Position numbers and translations under genes: made by a program | Notes under the pieces: model-generated | Told to the model about the DNA's origin: nothing | Database searches by the model: none | The model's input: only the letters and a program-made list of their open reading frames with translations | Shown here: piece by piece, positions 6,806-15,140 of the stretch | Layout: every line of letters begins with the position of its first letter | Numbering within the stretch: the first letter of the stretch is position 1 | From: an uncultured Bacilli bacterium | Lineage (GTDB): Bacteria; Bacillota_I; Bacilli_A; RF39; UBA660 | Assembly: GCA_944332025.1 (NCBI GenBank) | Contig: CALVJB010000008.1 | Span: 1 to 42,954 of the forward strand | Direction of reading: 5' to 3' | Length of the DNA stretch: 42,954 nt

Positions 6806-8535
6806 TAATTTTCACTTTCAGCAGTATATAAATTTTGATATTGCTTACAACTTTCTAACAACTCTTTATGAGTACCACTACCAACTAATTTACCTTTTTC
6901 TATTATATGAATAGTATCAGCATCTACAATAGTAGATAATCTATGAGCAACTATGATCACGGTATGATCTTTTACTAAATCATCAATAGTCTTCTTAATA
7001 TATTCTTGAGACTCATTGTCAAGTGCACTAGTCGCTTCATCAAAAAGGATTATCTTAGTATTTAAAAGAAGAGTTCTAGCAATAGCAAGTCTTTGTTTTT
7101 GTCCCCCTGATAAATTAATACCACCTTCCCCAATAACAGTATCATATCCTTTAGGTAAACTCATAATATAATCATCTATATAAGCTCTTTTACAATACTC
7201 TCTCACTTCCTCTAAACTAACATCTTCCTTAACTAATCTAAAATTATCAAGTATTGATAAGTTAAATAGAAAAGGACTTTGTCTAATAATAGAAATATTA
7301 CCTCTTAAAGACTCTTCAGTTAAATCTTTAATATTAATACCATCTATAGTAATAGAACCAATATTAGCATCAAAATATCTAAGTAACAAGTTAAATATTG
7401 TACTCTTACCATTACCACTACGTCCAACAATAGCAATCTTTTTATTAGGAACAATCTCTAAATTAAGACCATTTAAAGTATAATCTTCATCTTCTTTATA
7501 TTTAAACTTAACATTATTAAATTTAATAACACCTTTAGTATTATCTAACTCTTTAGAACCATACACTTCATCTTTATATAAATCATTATTTAATAATTCC
7601 CCTATTCTTTTTAAAGAAACAGTTACTTTATTAAAACTAACACCAAAGTCACTAATACTCTCAACTACTTCATCAATTCTCCATATATAAGACTCCATCA
7701 TTAAGAAAACAGAAAGACTAATAACACCATCTAAGTAACACTTACCAGTTGTAAAAAGAATTAAAAACTGAATTAAGAAATAAGCTAAGTTATTAAAACC
7801 ATAATACCATCTTTCATATTTTCTAACTTTAGCAGTATGACTATAAAGTTTATCTATAACTTTAGAAATATTATTCTCTATTATTTTAGTAATACCAAGT
7901 GACTTAATCTCTCTAATTCCTGTAATATTTTCTGTCGCTACTTTTACATAAGAGTCACTTTCTTTTTTAATATTTTCTTGGCTTTTCTTAATTCTAGGAA
8001 AGAACTTCATCGAAATAAATCCCATAATAACAGCAAGTAACATAATTTCTATAAATAATACAAGAGATATTCTAATTGCAATAACTATAACTATAATTAC
8101 GACTACTGCTTTACAAATAAGTCTAACCATCTTAGATAATAATTCCATTACTCTATCAGGATCTGTATATAAACGATTAATAAACTCGCCAACACCAATC
8201 TCTTCAAAAGCAATAGCAGGTAACTTATCTATCTTTTTATATAGGTCTTTACTTACATTTTTTGTAAACTTAATCTCAAAATATGTATATAAAGCATCTC
8301 TTGGTATCTGTAAAAAAGTGTAGAAGATAATGTAAATACTTTCATACATTGCTAGATAAAAGATAAATGAATTTAGGTCTTTAGCAGTCAATGCCTCAAC
8401 TGCAACACCCCAAAAATATACAGATATTAAAGCAGGTAAATAAGATAATGCAACTAGAATAATATAAAGAACAAGCTTTAATTTATCATCTTTAATATAA
8501 TCCCAAAATATTTTAAAATGTTTTAACTTTTTCAA
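6805..8535 (-). CDS. ABC exporter, fused permease and ATPase (half-transporter)
   Basis: A 576-residue type IV ABC exporter subunit: about six membrane helices in residues 15-310, then the ATPase domain with Walker A GRSGNGKST (371-379), Q-loop Gln (419), signature LSGGQ (475-479), Walker B ILFDEAT (about 496-502), D-loop SALD and H-loop His (531). All catalytic residues are intact. Such half-transporters work as homo- or heterodimers exporting drugs, lipids or peptides; no partner gene is adjacent, so a homodimer is likely. Start: TTG 8535 after GGAGGTG; no ATG fits. Its long leader holds a small reading frame and a terminator just before the ribosome site, suggesting induction by antibiotics that stall ribosomes. 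Confidence 0.9.
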   Translation of the reverse strand: MKKLKHFKIFWDYIKDDKLKLVLYIILVALSYLPALISVYFWGVAVEALTAKDLNSFIFYLAMYESIYIIFYTFLQIPRDALYTYFEIKFTKNVSKDLYKKIDKLPAIAFEEIGVGEFINRLYTDPDRVMELLSKMVRLICKAVVVIIVIVIAIRISLVLFIEIMLLAVIMGFISMKFFPRIKKSQENIKKESDSYVKVATENITGIREIKSLGITKIIENNISKVIDKLYSHTAKVRKYERWYYGFNNLAYFLIQFLILFTTGKCYLDGVISLSVFLMMESYIWRIDEVVESISDFGVSFNKVTVSLKRIGELLNNDLYKDEVYGSKELDNTKGVIKFNNVKFKYKEDEDYTLNGLNLEIVPNKKIAIVGRSGNGKSTIFNLLLRYFDANIGSITIDGINIKDLTEESLRGNISIIRQSPFLFNLSILDNFRLVKEDVSLEEVREYCKRAYIDDYIMSLPKGYDTVIGEGGINLSGGQKQRLAIARTLLLNTKIILFDEATSALDNESQEYIKKTIDDLVKDHTVIIVAHRLSTIVDADTIHIIEKGKLVGSGTHKELLESCKQYQNLYTAESEN

Positions 8536-8556
8536 AAGAATACACCTCCAACAAAA

Positions 8557-8625
8557 AAACTACTTTACAGTAGTTTCCATCAAAATAATATTAAAAGCAT
8601 GAGACATCTTTTAAAACACTACTGT
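8557..8625 (-). promoter_or_regulatory. Attenuator: terminator and competing antiterminator in the ABC exporter leader
   Basis: On minus, AAACTACTGTAAAGTAGTTT (8576-8557) forms an 8-bp stem running into seven T (8559-8553), an intrinsic terminator directly before the GGAGGTG of the exporter. Upstream, ACAGTAGT (8625-8618) is complementary to ACTACTGT (8574-8567), so pairing there would destroy the terminator's 5' arm. A further stem, ATGAGAC (8675-8669) with GTCTCAT (8605-8599), encloses the antiterminator arm and starts exactly at the leader peptide's start codon. Which state forms would depend on translation of the leader. Confidence 0.7.
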
Positions 8626-8675
8626 AAAAAAATGTAATAAAGTTTTCTATTTACACTAGTAACTAAAAGTCTCAT
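8619..8675 (-). CDS. 18-residue leader peptide of the ABC exporter
   Basis: ATG 8675 to TAG 8619 encodes MRLLVTSVNRKLYYIFLQ. An AGGAAGAG ribosome site lies about nine bases upstream. The stop codon falls inside the antiterminator arm ACAGTAGT, and the first seven bases form one arm of the competing stem, so a ribosome moving or stalled on this frame would directly choose between structures. This resembles the leader peptides of antibiotic-inducible ABC genes of Bacillota (bmrB-bmrCD type). Short length makes chance possible, but the placement is hard to explain otherwise. Confidence 0.6.
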   Translation of the reverse strand: MRLLVTSVNRKLYYIFLQ

Positions 8676-8704
8676 CCTAATCACTCTTCCTTTCAAGTGA
8701 CATA

Positions 8705-8733
8705 ATAATATCATATAGATACATACTTGTCAA
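8705..8733 (-). promoter_or_regulatory. Promoter of the ABC exporter leader
   Basis: On minus: TTGACA (8733-8728), 17-base spacer ending TGA, TATTAT (8710-8705). Consensus -35 and extended -10. The transcript would begin about 25 bases before the leader peptide. Confidence 0.8.
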
Positions 8734-8751
8734 ACTACACATCTTATAAAT

Positions 8752-8780
8752 TTGAAAGAAATACTTAATAGAGTTATAAT
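8752..8780 (+). promoter_or_regulatory. Promoter of the PASTA protein gene
   Basis: TTGAAA (8752-8757), 17-base spacer, TATAAT (8775-8780), divergent from the exporter promoter 20 bases away. Confidence 0.75.
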
Positions 8781-8798
8781 ATAGCCGAGGTGATAATT

Positions 8799-9638
8799 TT
8801 GATTATATGTCCAAATTGTAAAACTGAAAATGATGATGATGCTAAATTCTGTAAAAACTGTGGTTATTATTTCTTAGAAGAAAATAATAAGCAAGATAAT
8901 AATAGAAGAGAAAGCAAAAAGAAAGATAAAGTGAAACATAAAACCAAAACTAAAAATAAGACAAAAGTAAAAAAGGAAAAAGTAAAAGCTCCTAAAAACA
9001 AACAATATAATGATAAACCAAAATCTAGTATCTTTACCAAAATACTTTTACTATTCTTTATTCTTTTATCTATAGGACTATTAGTAATTGCAAGTATCCT
9101 AGGATATCACTACTATGAAGAAAATAATATAGAAGTTCCTAATGTAATAGGATATTCTTATGAAGAAGCGACAGTAATACTCGATACTGCAAACTTAAGT
9201 TATGAAATGAAAGAAGTAGAAACAACTAATCAAGAAGAGATTGGTATTGTCGTAAAGCAAAGTAAGAAAGGCGGCTCTAAAACCCATGAAAATGCTGTTA
9301 TAACTCTAACAGTAGGAGTTCTAGATAATCACGTTACTGTTCCAAATGTTATTGGTATGACTTTAGAAGAAGCCACAAGTACTTTAAATAAAAATAACAT
9401 ATCTTATAGAATAGAATATGAAGAAACTACTGATGAAGAAAACAATACAGTTATAAAACAAAGTATAAGAGCAGGCAAAAAAATAGAGAATACAGAAATT
9501 ATAACTATTACAGTTGCAAGAAACACAAATAATAATAGTGATACTGATAATAATGAAACAAATAATGAAGAAACAGATAATAATAATAAGGAAGATGAAT
9601 CATCTAATCAAAACCAAGAAAAAAATCTACAAAACTAG
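8799..9638 (+). CDS. Zinc-ribbon membrane protein with two PASTA domains
   Basis: About 279 residues. Order: zinc ribbon with C4, C7, C18 and C21 (CPNC...CKNC), a Lys-rich linker (about 30-75), one membrane helix (about 77-100), two PASTA domains (about 107-168 and 171-232; VPNVIGYSYEEA and VPNVIGMTLEEA), and an Asn/Asp/Glu-rich tail. The zinc ribbon is therefore cytoplasmic and the PASTA repeats outside. PASTA domains bind muropeptides or beta-lactams in PknB kinases and penicillin-binding proteins, but here neither a kinase nor a transpeptidase domain is present. I prefer TTG 8799, eight bases after GAGGTGA; GTG 8790 lies within that site. Likely a wall sensor or scaffold, by inference. Confidence 0.8.
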   Translation: MIICPNCKTENDDDAKFCKNCGYYFLEENNKQDNNRRESKKKDKVKHKTKTKNKTKVKKEKVKAPKNKQYNDKPKSSIFTKILLLFFILLSIGLLVIASILGYHYYEENNIEVPNVIGYSYEEATVILDTANLSYEMKEVETTNQEEIGIVVKQSKKGGSKTHENAVITLTVGVLDNHVTVPNVIGMTLEEATSTLNKNNISYRIEYEETTDEENNTVIKQSIRAGKKIENTEIITITVARNTNNNSDTDNNETNNEETDNNNKEDESSNQNQEKNLQN

Positions 9639-9648
9639 TAGATTTTTT
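9620..9648. terminator. Bidirectional terminator between convergent genes
   Basis: AAAAAATCTAC (9620-9630) pairs with GTAGATTTTTT (9638-9648). It overlaps the last codons of the PASTA gene and touches the stop of the next gene. Confidence 0.85.
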
Positions 9649-10594
9649 AATTTAAAGAATTACCTTTAACATCAACCTTTTCTATATTAACATTAACATT
9701 ATTACTCAAACTATCTGGAAGTCCTTTATTTAATAAGATACTATCTTGCCTTACACCATAAGTATCTAATCCATTTAATCTAAGTACATCTGGATCTACA
9801 CTATGTTGATAATCAGCATCATCACTAGGTCTTAATAAAAATTCACTATTATGAATATCAACATAATTTAACGAATCATTATAACGAGCCAAGCCTTCTA
9901 AAAGACTATCGGTAAAACTATCATTTAATCCAGTATCAACTTTAATAACACCTTCACCATAATCTTCTAAATCTGCTCCTTCTGGTACAGCAATAGTAAC
10001 ATTAGGCATAATCTGATCACCTACTGCAACTTCAATATCAGAAGGAATTAAAGTTGGCTCTGCTACACTTTTATCATAAACACCCTTTTGAATACTACCG
10101 CCAAAAGATTCTTTCATTCCAATAGCAAGTAAATCAGCATGATTATTACCTTTATTATAATTACCTATTACTTTGTAGTCATCACCACCATAATTAGTTA
10201 ACGCTACAAAGCACTCTGTACCATCTTTATTTAACTCATTTATATCTCTAACTTCAACATCAAGTCCTGTCGCTTCCAACGAATCTTCTGCCTGCTTCAT
10301 CTGTTCATCACTAATACCATCATTAACAAGTACTACATTTAGTGTTGATAAATCTTCAGTGCTAGTAGTAAAAGAATATGGCTCTTCAACTGGTTTTGGC
10401 TCCACAATTGGACCATCACTAGACCCTCCTCTCATAATATTACTACAACCAACACCTAAAGCAGAAACACCTACTGTAACTCCCACAATAGCACCTAACA
10501 TTTTTCTTTTTCTAGCAAGTAAACTTCCCCTCCTAGATTTTCCAATCATCTCAGGAGCTATATAAATATTACTACCAACTTTTCTCTCACTCAT
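9647..10594 (-). CDS. Putative exported or lipid-modified protein, unknown family
   Basis: 315 residues. A basic 32-residue N-terminal segment precedes the hydrophobic stretch MLGAIVGVTVGVSALGVGC, which looks like a lipoprotein signal with Cys at about 50. The start at ATG 10594 has AGGG eight bases upstream, so the long pre-signal segment appears genuine; an internal start at Met32 would give a classical lipoprotein. The rest is acidic and contains a region (about 85-135) alternating strands and helices. No catalytic motif recognised. It lies 9 bases after the 113-residue membrane protein and probably shares its transcript. Confidence 0.65.
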   Translation of the reverse strand: MSERKVGSNIYIAPEMIGKSRRGSLLARKRKMLGAIVGVTVGVSALGVGCSNIMRGGSSDGPIVEPKPVEEPYSFTTSTEDLSTLNVVLVNDGISDEQMKQAEDSLEATGLDVEVRDINELNKDGTECFVALTNYGGDDYKVIGNYNKGNNHADLLAIGMKESFGGSIQKGVYDKSVAEPTLIPSDIEVAVGDQIMPNVTIAVPEGADLEDYGEGVIKVDTGLNDSFTDSLLEGLARYNDSLNYVDIHNSEFLLRPSDDADYQHSVDPDVLRLNGLDTYGVRQDSILLNKGLPDSLSNNVNVNIEKVDVKGNSLN

Positions 10595-10603
10595 AACAAA
10601 ACC

Positions 10604-10945
10604 CTACTTTCTACTTGTATTATTTGCAATTATATTAAGTAATCTAATTACTTCTCCAAGTCCATAAATCATACTACAGAATATAAAACTACCAAGCCAA
10701 AATAACAAAGTTAAAGTTAAATTATATTCAGTTTTAGTACAAGTAGCAAATAACTCTGATGTCTCACTACAGGCAGGAAATAAATTTCCTACAATAACAC
10801 CTGCAATAAATAAGAATATAAATAGACATACCGCTAACTGTTGATAAAAGTTATAATTTCTCTTTTTCTGAACTTCATTACTTATCTTCTTTAATTTAGG
10901 CAAATCTTCTCTTTCTTCATCAATTTCATCAAATAAATCTCTCAT
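10604..10945 (-). CDS. Small two-helix membrane protein, unknown
   Basis: 113 residues: an acidic N-terminus (MRDLFDEIDEEREDLPKL), two hydrophobic helices (about 38-56 and 76-98) and between them a loop with two cysteines (PACSETSELFATC) that could form a disulfide outside the cell. It overlaps the upstream gene by four bases (ATGA), a sign of translational coupling. No family recognised. Confidence 0.65.
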   Translation of the reverse strand: MRDLFDEIDEEREDLPKLKKISNEVQKKRNYNFYQQLAVCLFIFLFIAGVIVGNLFPACSETSELFATCTKTEYNLTLTLLFWLGSFIFCSMIYGLGEVIRLLNIIANNTSRK

Positions 10946-11694
10946 TTCAAAGCCTCCTCATCTTTATTTTTTTTAGGTCTACCACGTCTTTTAACCTCTT
11001 TAGGCTTTTCTTCTTCTTTAACATTTTTATCTTCCTTAACTTCTTCTACTACTTTCTCTTCTTTCTTCTCTTTTTCTTTAGATGTTTCTAACTCTTTTCT
11101 TTCAATATATTCTTTATATAAATAGATATATCTAACAAACATAAACTGATATATCGCTTCCAACAAATAAACAACTACATCTTCAAAACTATTAACTGAT
11201 ACTAAAGACACAATCAAACTAATAGCAATTATACCTATCAACAAATAATAATATTGTCCATTATTAATCTCTGCTAAAGGACTATCAGATAATCTTAAGT
11301 CTTTACCAATAACAGTACTAGTAAAAAAAGAATAACCAAAATAAAGTGTAATTAATACATTAAAAGCTAAATTCAAAATAGAATCAAATCCAAAAGATTG
11401 AAATATTGTAAATAAACTAGCAAAAGTTGTAAGTAAATAAAATACAAACATAACTACATTTAAATAATCAAAATATTTCTTACCAAACTTAACTCTAATC
11501 AAAATAAAATAAATTAAACTAATTAAATAAATACTATTATGATTAATAATAGATCTAAATATATCTCCTGCTGCCATATGACTTTGAATAGCAAAAGATT
11601 GTGAAAGAATTATAAGCACAACTAAAAGTCCAATTAAAATATAAGTAATCATACTAGGACTATCAAAAAAATCTTTTTCATTACTTTTATTCAT
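10942..11694 (-). CDS. Polytopic membrane protein with charged C-terminal tail
   Basis: 250 residues with about six membrane helices in residues 15-190, then a Lys/Glu-rich cytoplasmic tail (about 195-250) ending with KRRGRPKKNK, an AT-hook-like motif. The charged tail may contact nucleic acid or simply be a flexible tether. First gene of a three-gene minus-strand unit (10942, 10604, 9647), with an extended -10 (TGCTATAAT) 32 bases upstream. Family unknown. Confidence 0.65.
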   Translation of the reverse strand: MNKSNEKDFFDSPSMITYILIGLLVVLIILSQSFAIQSHMAAGDIFRSIINHNSIYLISLIYFILIRVKFGKKYFDYLNVVMFVFYLLTTFASLFTIFQSFGFDSILNLAFNVLITLYFGYSFFTSTVIGKDLRLSDSPLAEINNGQYYYLLIGIIAISLIVSLVSVNSFEDVVVYLLEAIYQFMFVRYIYLYKEYIERKELETSKEKEKKEEKVVEEVKEDKNVKEEEKPKEVKRRGRPKKNKDEEALK

Positions 11695-11725
11695 TAAACA
11701 TACCTCCTATACTTACTCCATAATA

Positions 11726-11734
11726 ATTATAGCA
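11726..11734 (-). promoter_or_regulatory. Extended -10 of the 9647-11694 operon
   Basis: On minus TGCTATAAT (11734-11726); the -35 region is poor. The ribosome site AGGAGG follows before ATG 11694. Confidence 0.5.
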
Positions 11735-11749
11735 TAATTTTTAAGAAAA

Positions 11750-11776
11750 AAACATTAATTTAACTAACTAATGTTC
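11750..11776 (-). terminator. Terminator overlapping the end of the 207-aa gene
   Basis: On minus AACATTA pairs with TAATGTT, followed by TTTTTT; the stop codon at 11760 lies in the loop. It ends the ezrA transcript. Confidence 0.6.
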
Positions 11777-12383
11777 TTTTTCTATAAGCAGTTTTCTCTT
11801 CTACTTTATAATTTTTCTTAATATCTTTAAGGCTATCATATTTCCCCCCATAATTTTCTGCAACTAACTTAATAAAAAGTTCTTTTTCATAATAACCATC
11901 AAGTAAATTATTACCATTTTTTATAAGTCCATAGACCTTCATAGTATCAACATTATCACCATTTATTGTATCGAAAGACCAGTCACTAACTTTATAAATA
12001 TCAAATTTATCAGCAGTAACATCTTGATTATAAATTAAATAGTAACCACATCTTAAAGTAACTTGTTTAGTATTATTATTAAACACTACTTTAGACTCAT
12101 AAACATCACAAAATTCATCACCAGAAAAATTATTTTTTATTCTTGTTACTAAATTACTATTAATTAATTCATATAAGTATACTACATTATCACTAGTTCT
12201 ATTATTATAATTAATAGCATTAACACCTACAGTTTTAGCATTATATCTAAATACTTCATACTTCTCTTTTTGATTATTATTAATAACTATAAATAAAAGT
12301 ATCGCACTACATATTAAACAAGTAACCGCTACTGTTAAAAACTCATATGTTCCCCTTCCATTCTCATTAAATCTTACTTTCAT
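11760..12383 (-). CDS. Single-pass exported protein, pilin-like N-terminus
   Basis: 207 residues. A short positively charged leader (MKVRFNENGRG) is followed by TYEFLTVAVTCLICS and a long hydrophobic helix, recalling type IV pilin-like proteins, although the Glu stands at +3 rather than +5 after the Gly, so prepilin cleavage is uncertain. Two cysteines in the outer domain (about 85 and 109) could pair. The gene overlaps the end of ezrA by 17 bases and is cotranscribed with it. No pilus assembly genes are in view. Function unknown. Confidence 0.55.
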   Translation of the reverse strand: MKVRFNENGRGTYEFLTVAVTCLICSAILLFIVINNNQKEKYEVFRYNAKTVGVNAINYNNRTSDNVVYLYELINSNLVTRIKNNFSGDEFCDVYESKVVFNNNTKQVTLRCGYYLIYNQDVTADKFDIYKVSDWSFDTINGDNVDTMKVYGLIKNGNNLLDGYYEKELFIKLVAENYGGKYDSLKDIKKNYKVEEKTAYRKRTLVS

Positions 12384-14082
12384 AAGCTTTTATTTTTCCT
12401 TCTATTGTATCATCAACTAATTTAACAGTATCAACACATAATTTCAAAGCACTATCATAATTGCCTTTATAGAATAGGGAACTAGCTCTATCAAGGCCAT
12501 TATTAATATCTTCATGTAAGCTTCTATATCTATTACCATACACTATTAAAGCTTCTGTTAACTTAGCTTTATTAATCATATTTAATGTTGTATTATAAAG
12601 TTTTAAAACTAAGTCTCTCGCTGTATCTACTCTCGTATTAAGAGTCTTAATAACAATAGGTTTACGCGATAATTCTTTAACTACTTCTTCTATCGCTTCA
12701 TTCGCTTCATTAAGTTCAACAAAATAGTTATCACTAATTATAGGTAGTTTAAACTCTCTCATCTTTTCTTTACATTCTCTTAATAGTTTATCTATCTCAC
12801 CTAACTGTTCTCTAGCTCTTTGCTCATCTTCATACATATTACCTAAACTCTTCAAAGCTACATCTAAAGTTGATTCAGTCTGTTTAAGCTTTAAAGTAAG
12901 TTCATCAACTTCTTTAGTAACTAATGAATAAGGAGTTACTTTATTCTTAACTCTACCTAAAAGATTTTTATATTCGTCTTTAATAGAGGTTAAATCTTTA
13001 TTAACTTCATTAATAATCTTAACATCCTCTTCATTAAGGTCATACATATTCTTAATATCATCTAACTGGTCATAAATATCACTAACTATTTTATCAGTCT
13101 TCTTTAATTTCTTACCAAAATCTCTAATACCTTCATCATATACTTTTCTTGAAAGTCTTTCTTTCTCAAAATCAACAAAAATACTATCTAAATAATCAAG
13201 AATAGTCTTAAGTTCAAACATACAATCTTCTAGATTCAAGACCTTAATTCTATCTAAAATAACTCCTACATTCTTACGAGACTCTTCTAAGTTATAATCA
13301 AGATTTAAATATTCAATAGGATAACCTTTTTCTATCATATCTTTAGAAGTATCTTCTATCTCTTTAACTCTCTTAGGAATCAACTGTTTACACATAAGCA
13401 TTAGATCAGGAACTTCTGATACTACTATTTCCATATGTTCTATCATCGTATCCAAAGCTTTTACAATATGTACTACTTCACTATACATATTATCATCCAT
13501 TGCTTTTTCAAACTCTAAAAATCTTTTCTCAATATTTTCAAGTTGTAACTCTATCGCTTCCGCCATCTCTTCATAAAGATTCTTATGTTCATTATATTCT
13601 TTATTTAAAGCTCTATACTTAGTTTTAAGTTTACTAATAATACTACGATACTTCTCTTCACTTAAAGTAATCTCTTTTATCTGATCAAGTAAATCATCAG
13701 CTTGTTCTCTAACTTTATAAACTTCAATTTCACATTTTGCAATTCTAAATTTAGCAGTCTTATATTCTTTCTTATCTAAAAGAGTATCTAATTCTATAAG
13801 CATATCATCTATCTTAGGAATATCTTCATTTTTAATCGTATCAAATCTCTCTTCCCACTTTTGATACTTCTCTTCCATTTTCTCATTCTTGATAATTGGC
13901 TCTAACTTAGAAAGCTCTAAAAGTACAGGAGTACTTCCAATTAAGTTTTTTTCTCGCTCTAAACTATCATATATATCTTGATAATATCTCTTTTGTTTCC
14001 TTTTTAAAATAGTAATAATAAGGACTACTAATATTAAAACAACAATAATAGCACTAATTATATATAATAACGTATGTCCCAT
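12367..14082 (-). CDS. ezrA: Septation ring formation regulator EzrA
   Basis: 571 residues. One N-terminal membrane helix with the amino end outside (YIISAIIVVLILVVLIITIL), then a long, almost wholly helical, spectrin-like cytoplasmic region made of coiled-coil repeats, including a SLEREKNLIGSTPVLLELSKL-like segment typical of EzrA. EzrA binds FtsZ, limits Z rings to midcell and links division to wall synthesis. Length is close to the usual 560-570. Start ATG 14082 after GAGGTGA. It is divergent from rpsD; ezrA, rpsD and tyrS being close together recalls the Bacillus arrangement. Cotranscribed with the 207-residue gene downstream. Confidence 0.9.
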   Translation of the reverse strand: MGHTLLYIISAIIVVLILVVLIITILKRKQKRYYQDIYDSLEREKNLIGSTPVLLELSKLEPIIKNEKMEEKYQKWEERFDTIKNEDIPKIDDMLIELDTLLDKKEYKTAKFRIAKCEIEVYKVREQADDLLDQIKEITLSEEKYRSIISKLKTKYRALNKEYNEHKNLYEEMAEAIELQLENIEKRFLEFEKAMDDNMYSEVVHIVKALDTMIEHMEIVVSEVPDLMLMCKQLIPKRVKEIEDTSKDMIEKGYPIEYLNLDYNLEESRKNVGVILDRIKVLNLEDCMFELKTILDYLDSIFVDFEKERLSRKVYDEGIRDFGKKLKKTDKIVSDIYDQLDDIKNMYDLNEEDVKIINEVNKDLTSIKDEYKNLLGRVKNKVTPYSLVTKEVDELTLKLKQTESTLDVALKSLGNMYEDEQRAREQLGEIDKLLRECKEKMREFKLPIISDNYFVELNEANEAIEEVVKELSRKPIVIKTLNTRVDTARDLVLKLYNTTLNMINKAKLTEALIVYGNRYRSLHEDINNGLDRASSLFYKGNYDSALKLCVDTVKLVDDTIEGKIKAYESKI

Positions 14083-14140
14083 TACTATCACCTCTACTAT
14101 AACATCATATCATAAACTATATTTTTTTGCTACCTAAAAC

Positions 14141-14169
14141 TTGACAAAAAGAAAATTTCATAATATGAT
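14141..14169 (+). promoter_or_regulatory. Promoter of rpsD
   Basis: TTGACA (14141-14146), 17-base spacer, TATGAT (14164-14169). Confidence 0.8.
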
Positions 14170-14171
14170 AT

Positions 14172-14320
14172 TAGAGCAATTTACTTGAACAGCAATGCTT
14201 TACTTTATTCAATGTGTTTTTTTAAACTGAGTAGCTTTTGTGCTGTAAAGCGAAAAAATTACTCCCTGAATAAATGGTGAAAGCAACAATCAAGAAAGTG
14301 CAAATATAAGGAAAGGAGAA
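14172..14320 (+). promoter_or_regulatory. S4 (rpsD) autoregulatory leader with pseudoknot
   Basis: GCTTTAC (14197-14203) pairs with GTAAAGC (14245-14251), while TTTATTCA (14204-14211) pairs with TGAATAAA (14267-14274). The helices cross, giving a pseudoknot, as expected of the Bacillota S4 leader that binds free S4 and represses rpsD. The GGAAAGGAG ribosome site lies just downstream. Confidence 0.75.
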
Positions 14321-14325
14321 AAATT

Positions 14326-14928
14326 ATGGCAAGATATACAGGACCAAGTTACAAAAGATCAAGACGTGTTGGTTTTTCTTTAAGTGAAACAGGAAAAGAA
14401 CTTGCTAAAAGACCTTATGGACCAGGACAACACGGAAATGCAAGACATGGTAAACCAAGTGATTATGGTAACCAATTAAAAGAAAAACAAAAATTACGTT
14501 TCATGTATGAAGTTAATGAAAAGCAATTTAGAAAGACTTTTGATGAAGCTGCTAAAATGCCAGGTGTACATGGTACTAACTTCTTAATTTTATTAGAGTC
14601 TCGTCTAGATAACTTAGTATATCGTATGGGATTTGCAACTACTCGTCGTGGAGCAAGACAACTTGTAAACCATGGACATATTACTGTAAATGGTAAAAAA
14701 GTAGATATCCCATCATACAGAGTTAAACCAGGAAGTGTTATAGCATTAAAAGAAAACTCTAAAGATCACAAAGCTGCTAATGAAGCTTTAGAAAAAGTTA
14801 ACAAACGTGTGGAATATGTAACTTTCGATGAAAACAAAAAAGAAGGTACTTATGTAAGATATCCTGAAAGAAATGAACTTAACATGGATATCAATGAGTC
14901 ACTAATCGTTGAATTCTATAATAAATAG
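14326..14928 (+). CDS. rpsD: 30S ribosomal protein S4
   Basis: 200 residues, standard length. [18 protein letters not shown] at the N-terminus and the S4 RNA-binding fold with [26 protein letters not shown] and [11 protein letters not shown] identify it. It initiates assembly of the 30S body and represses its own synthesis through the leader. Zinc-binding cysteines are absent, so this is the C-minus type. Single-gene unit with promoter and terminator; a strong GGAAAGGAG precedes ATG 14326. Codon use is more GC-ending than neighbours, as expected for high expression. Confidence 0.98.
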   Translation: MARYTGPSYKRSRRVGFSLSETGKELAKRPYGPGQHGNARHGKPSDYGNQLKEKQKLRFMYEVNEKQFRKTFDEAAKMPGVHGTNFLILLESRLDNLVYRMGFATTRRGARQLVNHGHITVNGKKVDIPSYRVKPGSVIALKENSKDHKAANEALEKVNKRVEYVTFDENKKEGTYVRYPERNELNMDINESLIVEFYNK

Positions 14929-14933
14929 GAAAT

Positions 14934-14975
14934 AAAAGAATCAATGACTGAACAAGTTCTTGATTCTTTTGTTTT
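14934..14975 (+). terminator. rpsD terminator
   Basis: AAAAGAATCAA (14934-14944) pairs with TTGATTCTTTT (14960-14970), then GTTTT. Confidence 0.85.
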
Positions 14976-15007
14976 GAACATAAGAAATAAAATAAATTTT
15001 ATTTCGC

Positions 15008-15096
15008 CCTTGTCGTTACCTCCAATGTTTCCTACTTCACAGATAAGGTATCCCTTATTCTCCATAGGCTTAAATTCCGATAGTCGCTACCGTACT
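15008..15096 (-). ncRNA. omega-RNA-like scaffold of tnpB element 1
   Basis: An 89-base block at the right end of the tnpB element, transcribed in the tnpB direction. It is repeated at the same length at 21346-21434 and 42762-42850. On minus it begins AGTACGGTAGCGACTATCGG and ends GGTAACGACAAGG. An internal stem is ATAAGG/CCTTAT here and ATGGAG/CTCTAT or ATAGGG/CTCTAT in the other copies, so pairing is kept while the sequence changes. Location and conservation match the reRNA/omega-RNA that TnpB nucleases use. A hairpin (GAAATAAAA / TTTTATTTC) starts two bases beyond it. The guide begins either directly after the scaffold or after the GAACA/TGTTC box at 14976-14980. Confidence 0.75.
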
Positions 15097-15140
15097 AATT
15101 TGATTTTGTTATTTAATTGTTATTTCATCTAAAACATTAT

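Noticed and set aside
10359-10565. Plus-strand frame inside the lipobox protein gene
   Set aside because: Antisense shadow with no promoter or ribosome site.
14944-15132. Plus-strand frame after rpsD
   Set aside because: It covers the rpsD terminator and the reverse strand of the tnpB scaffold; no ribosome site.
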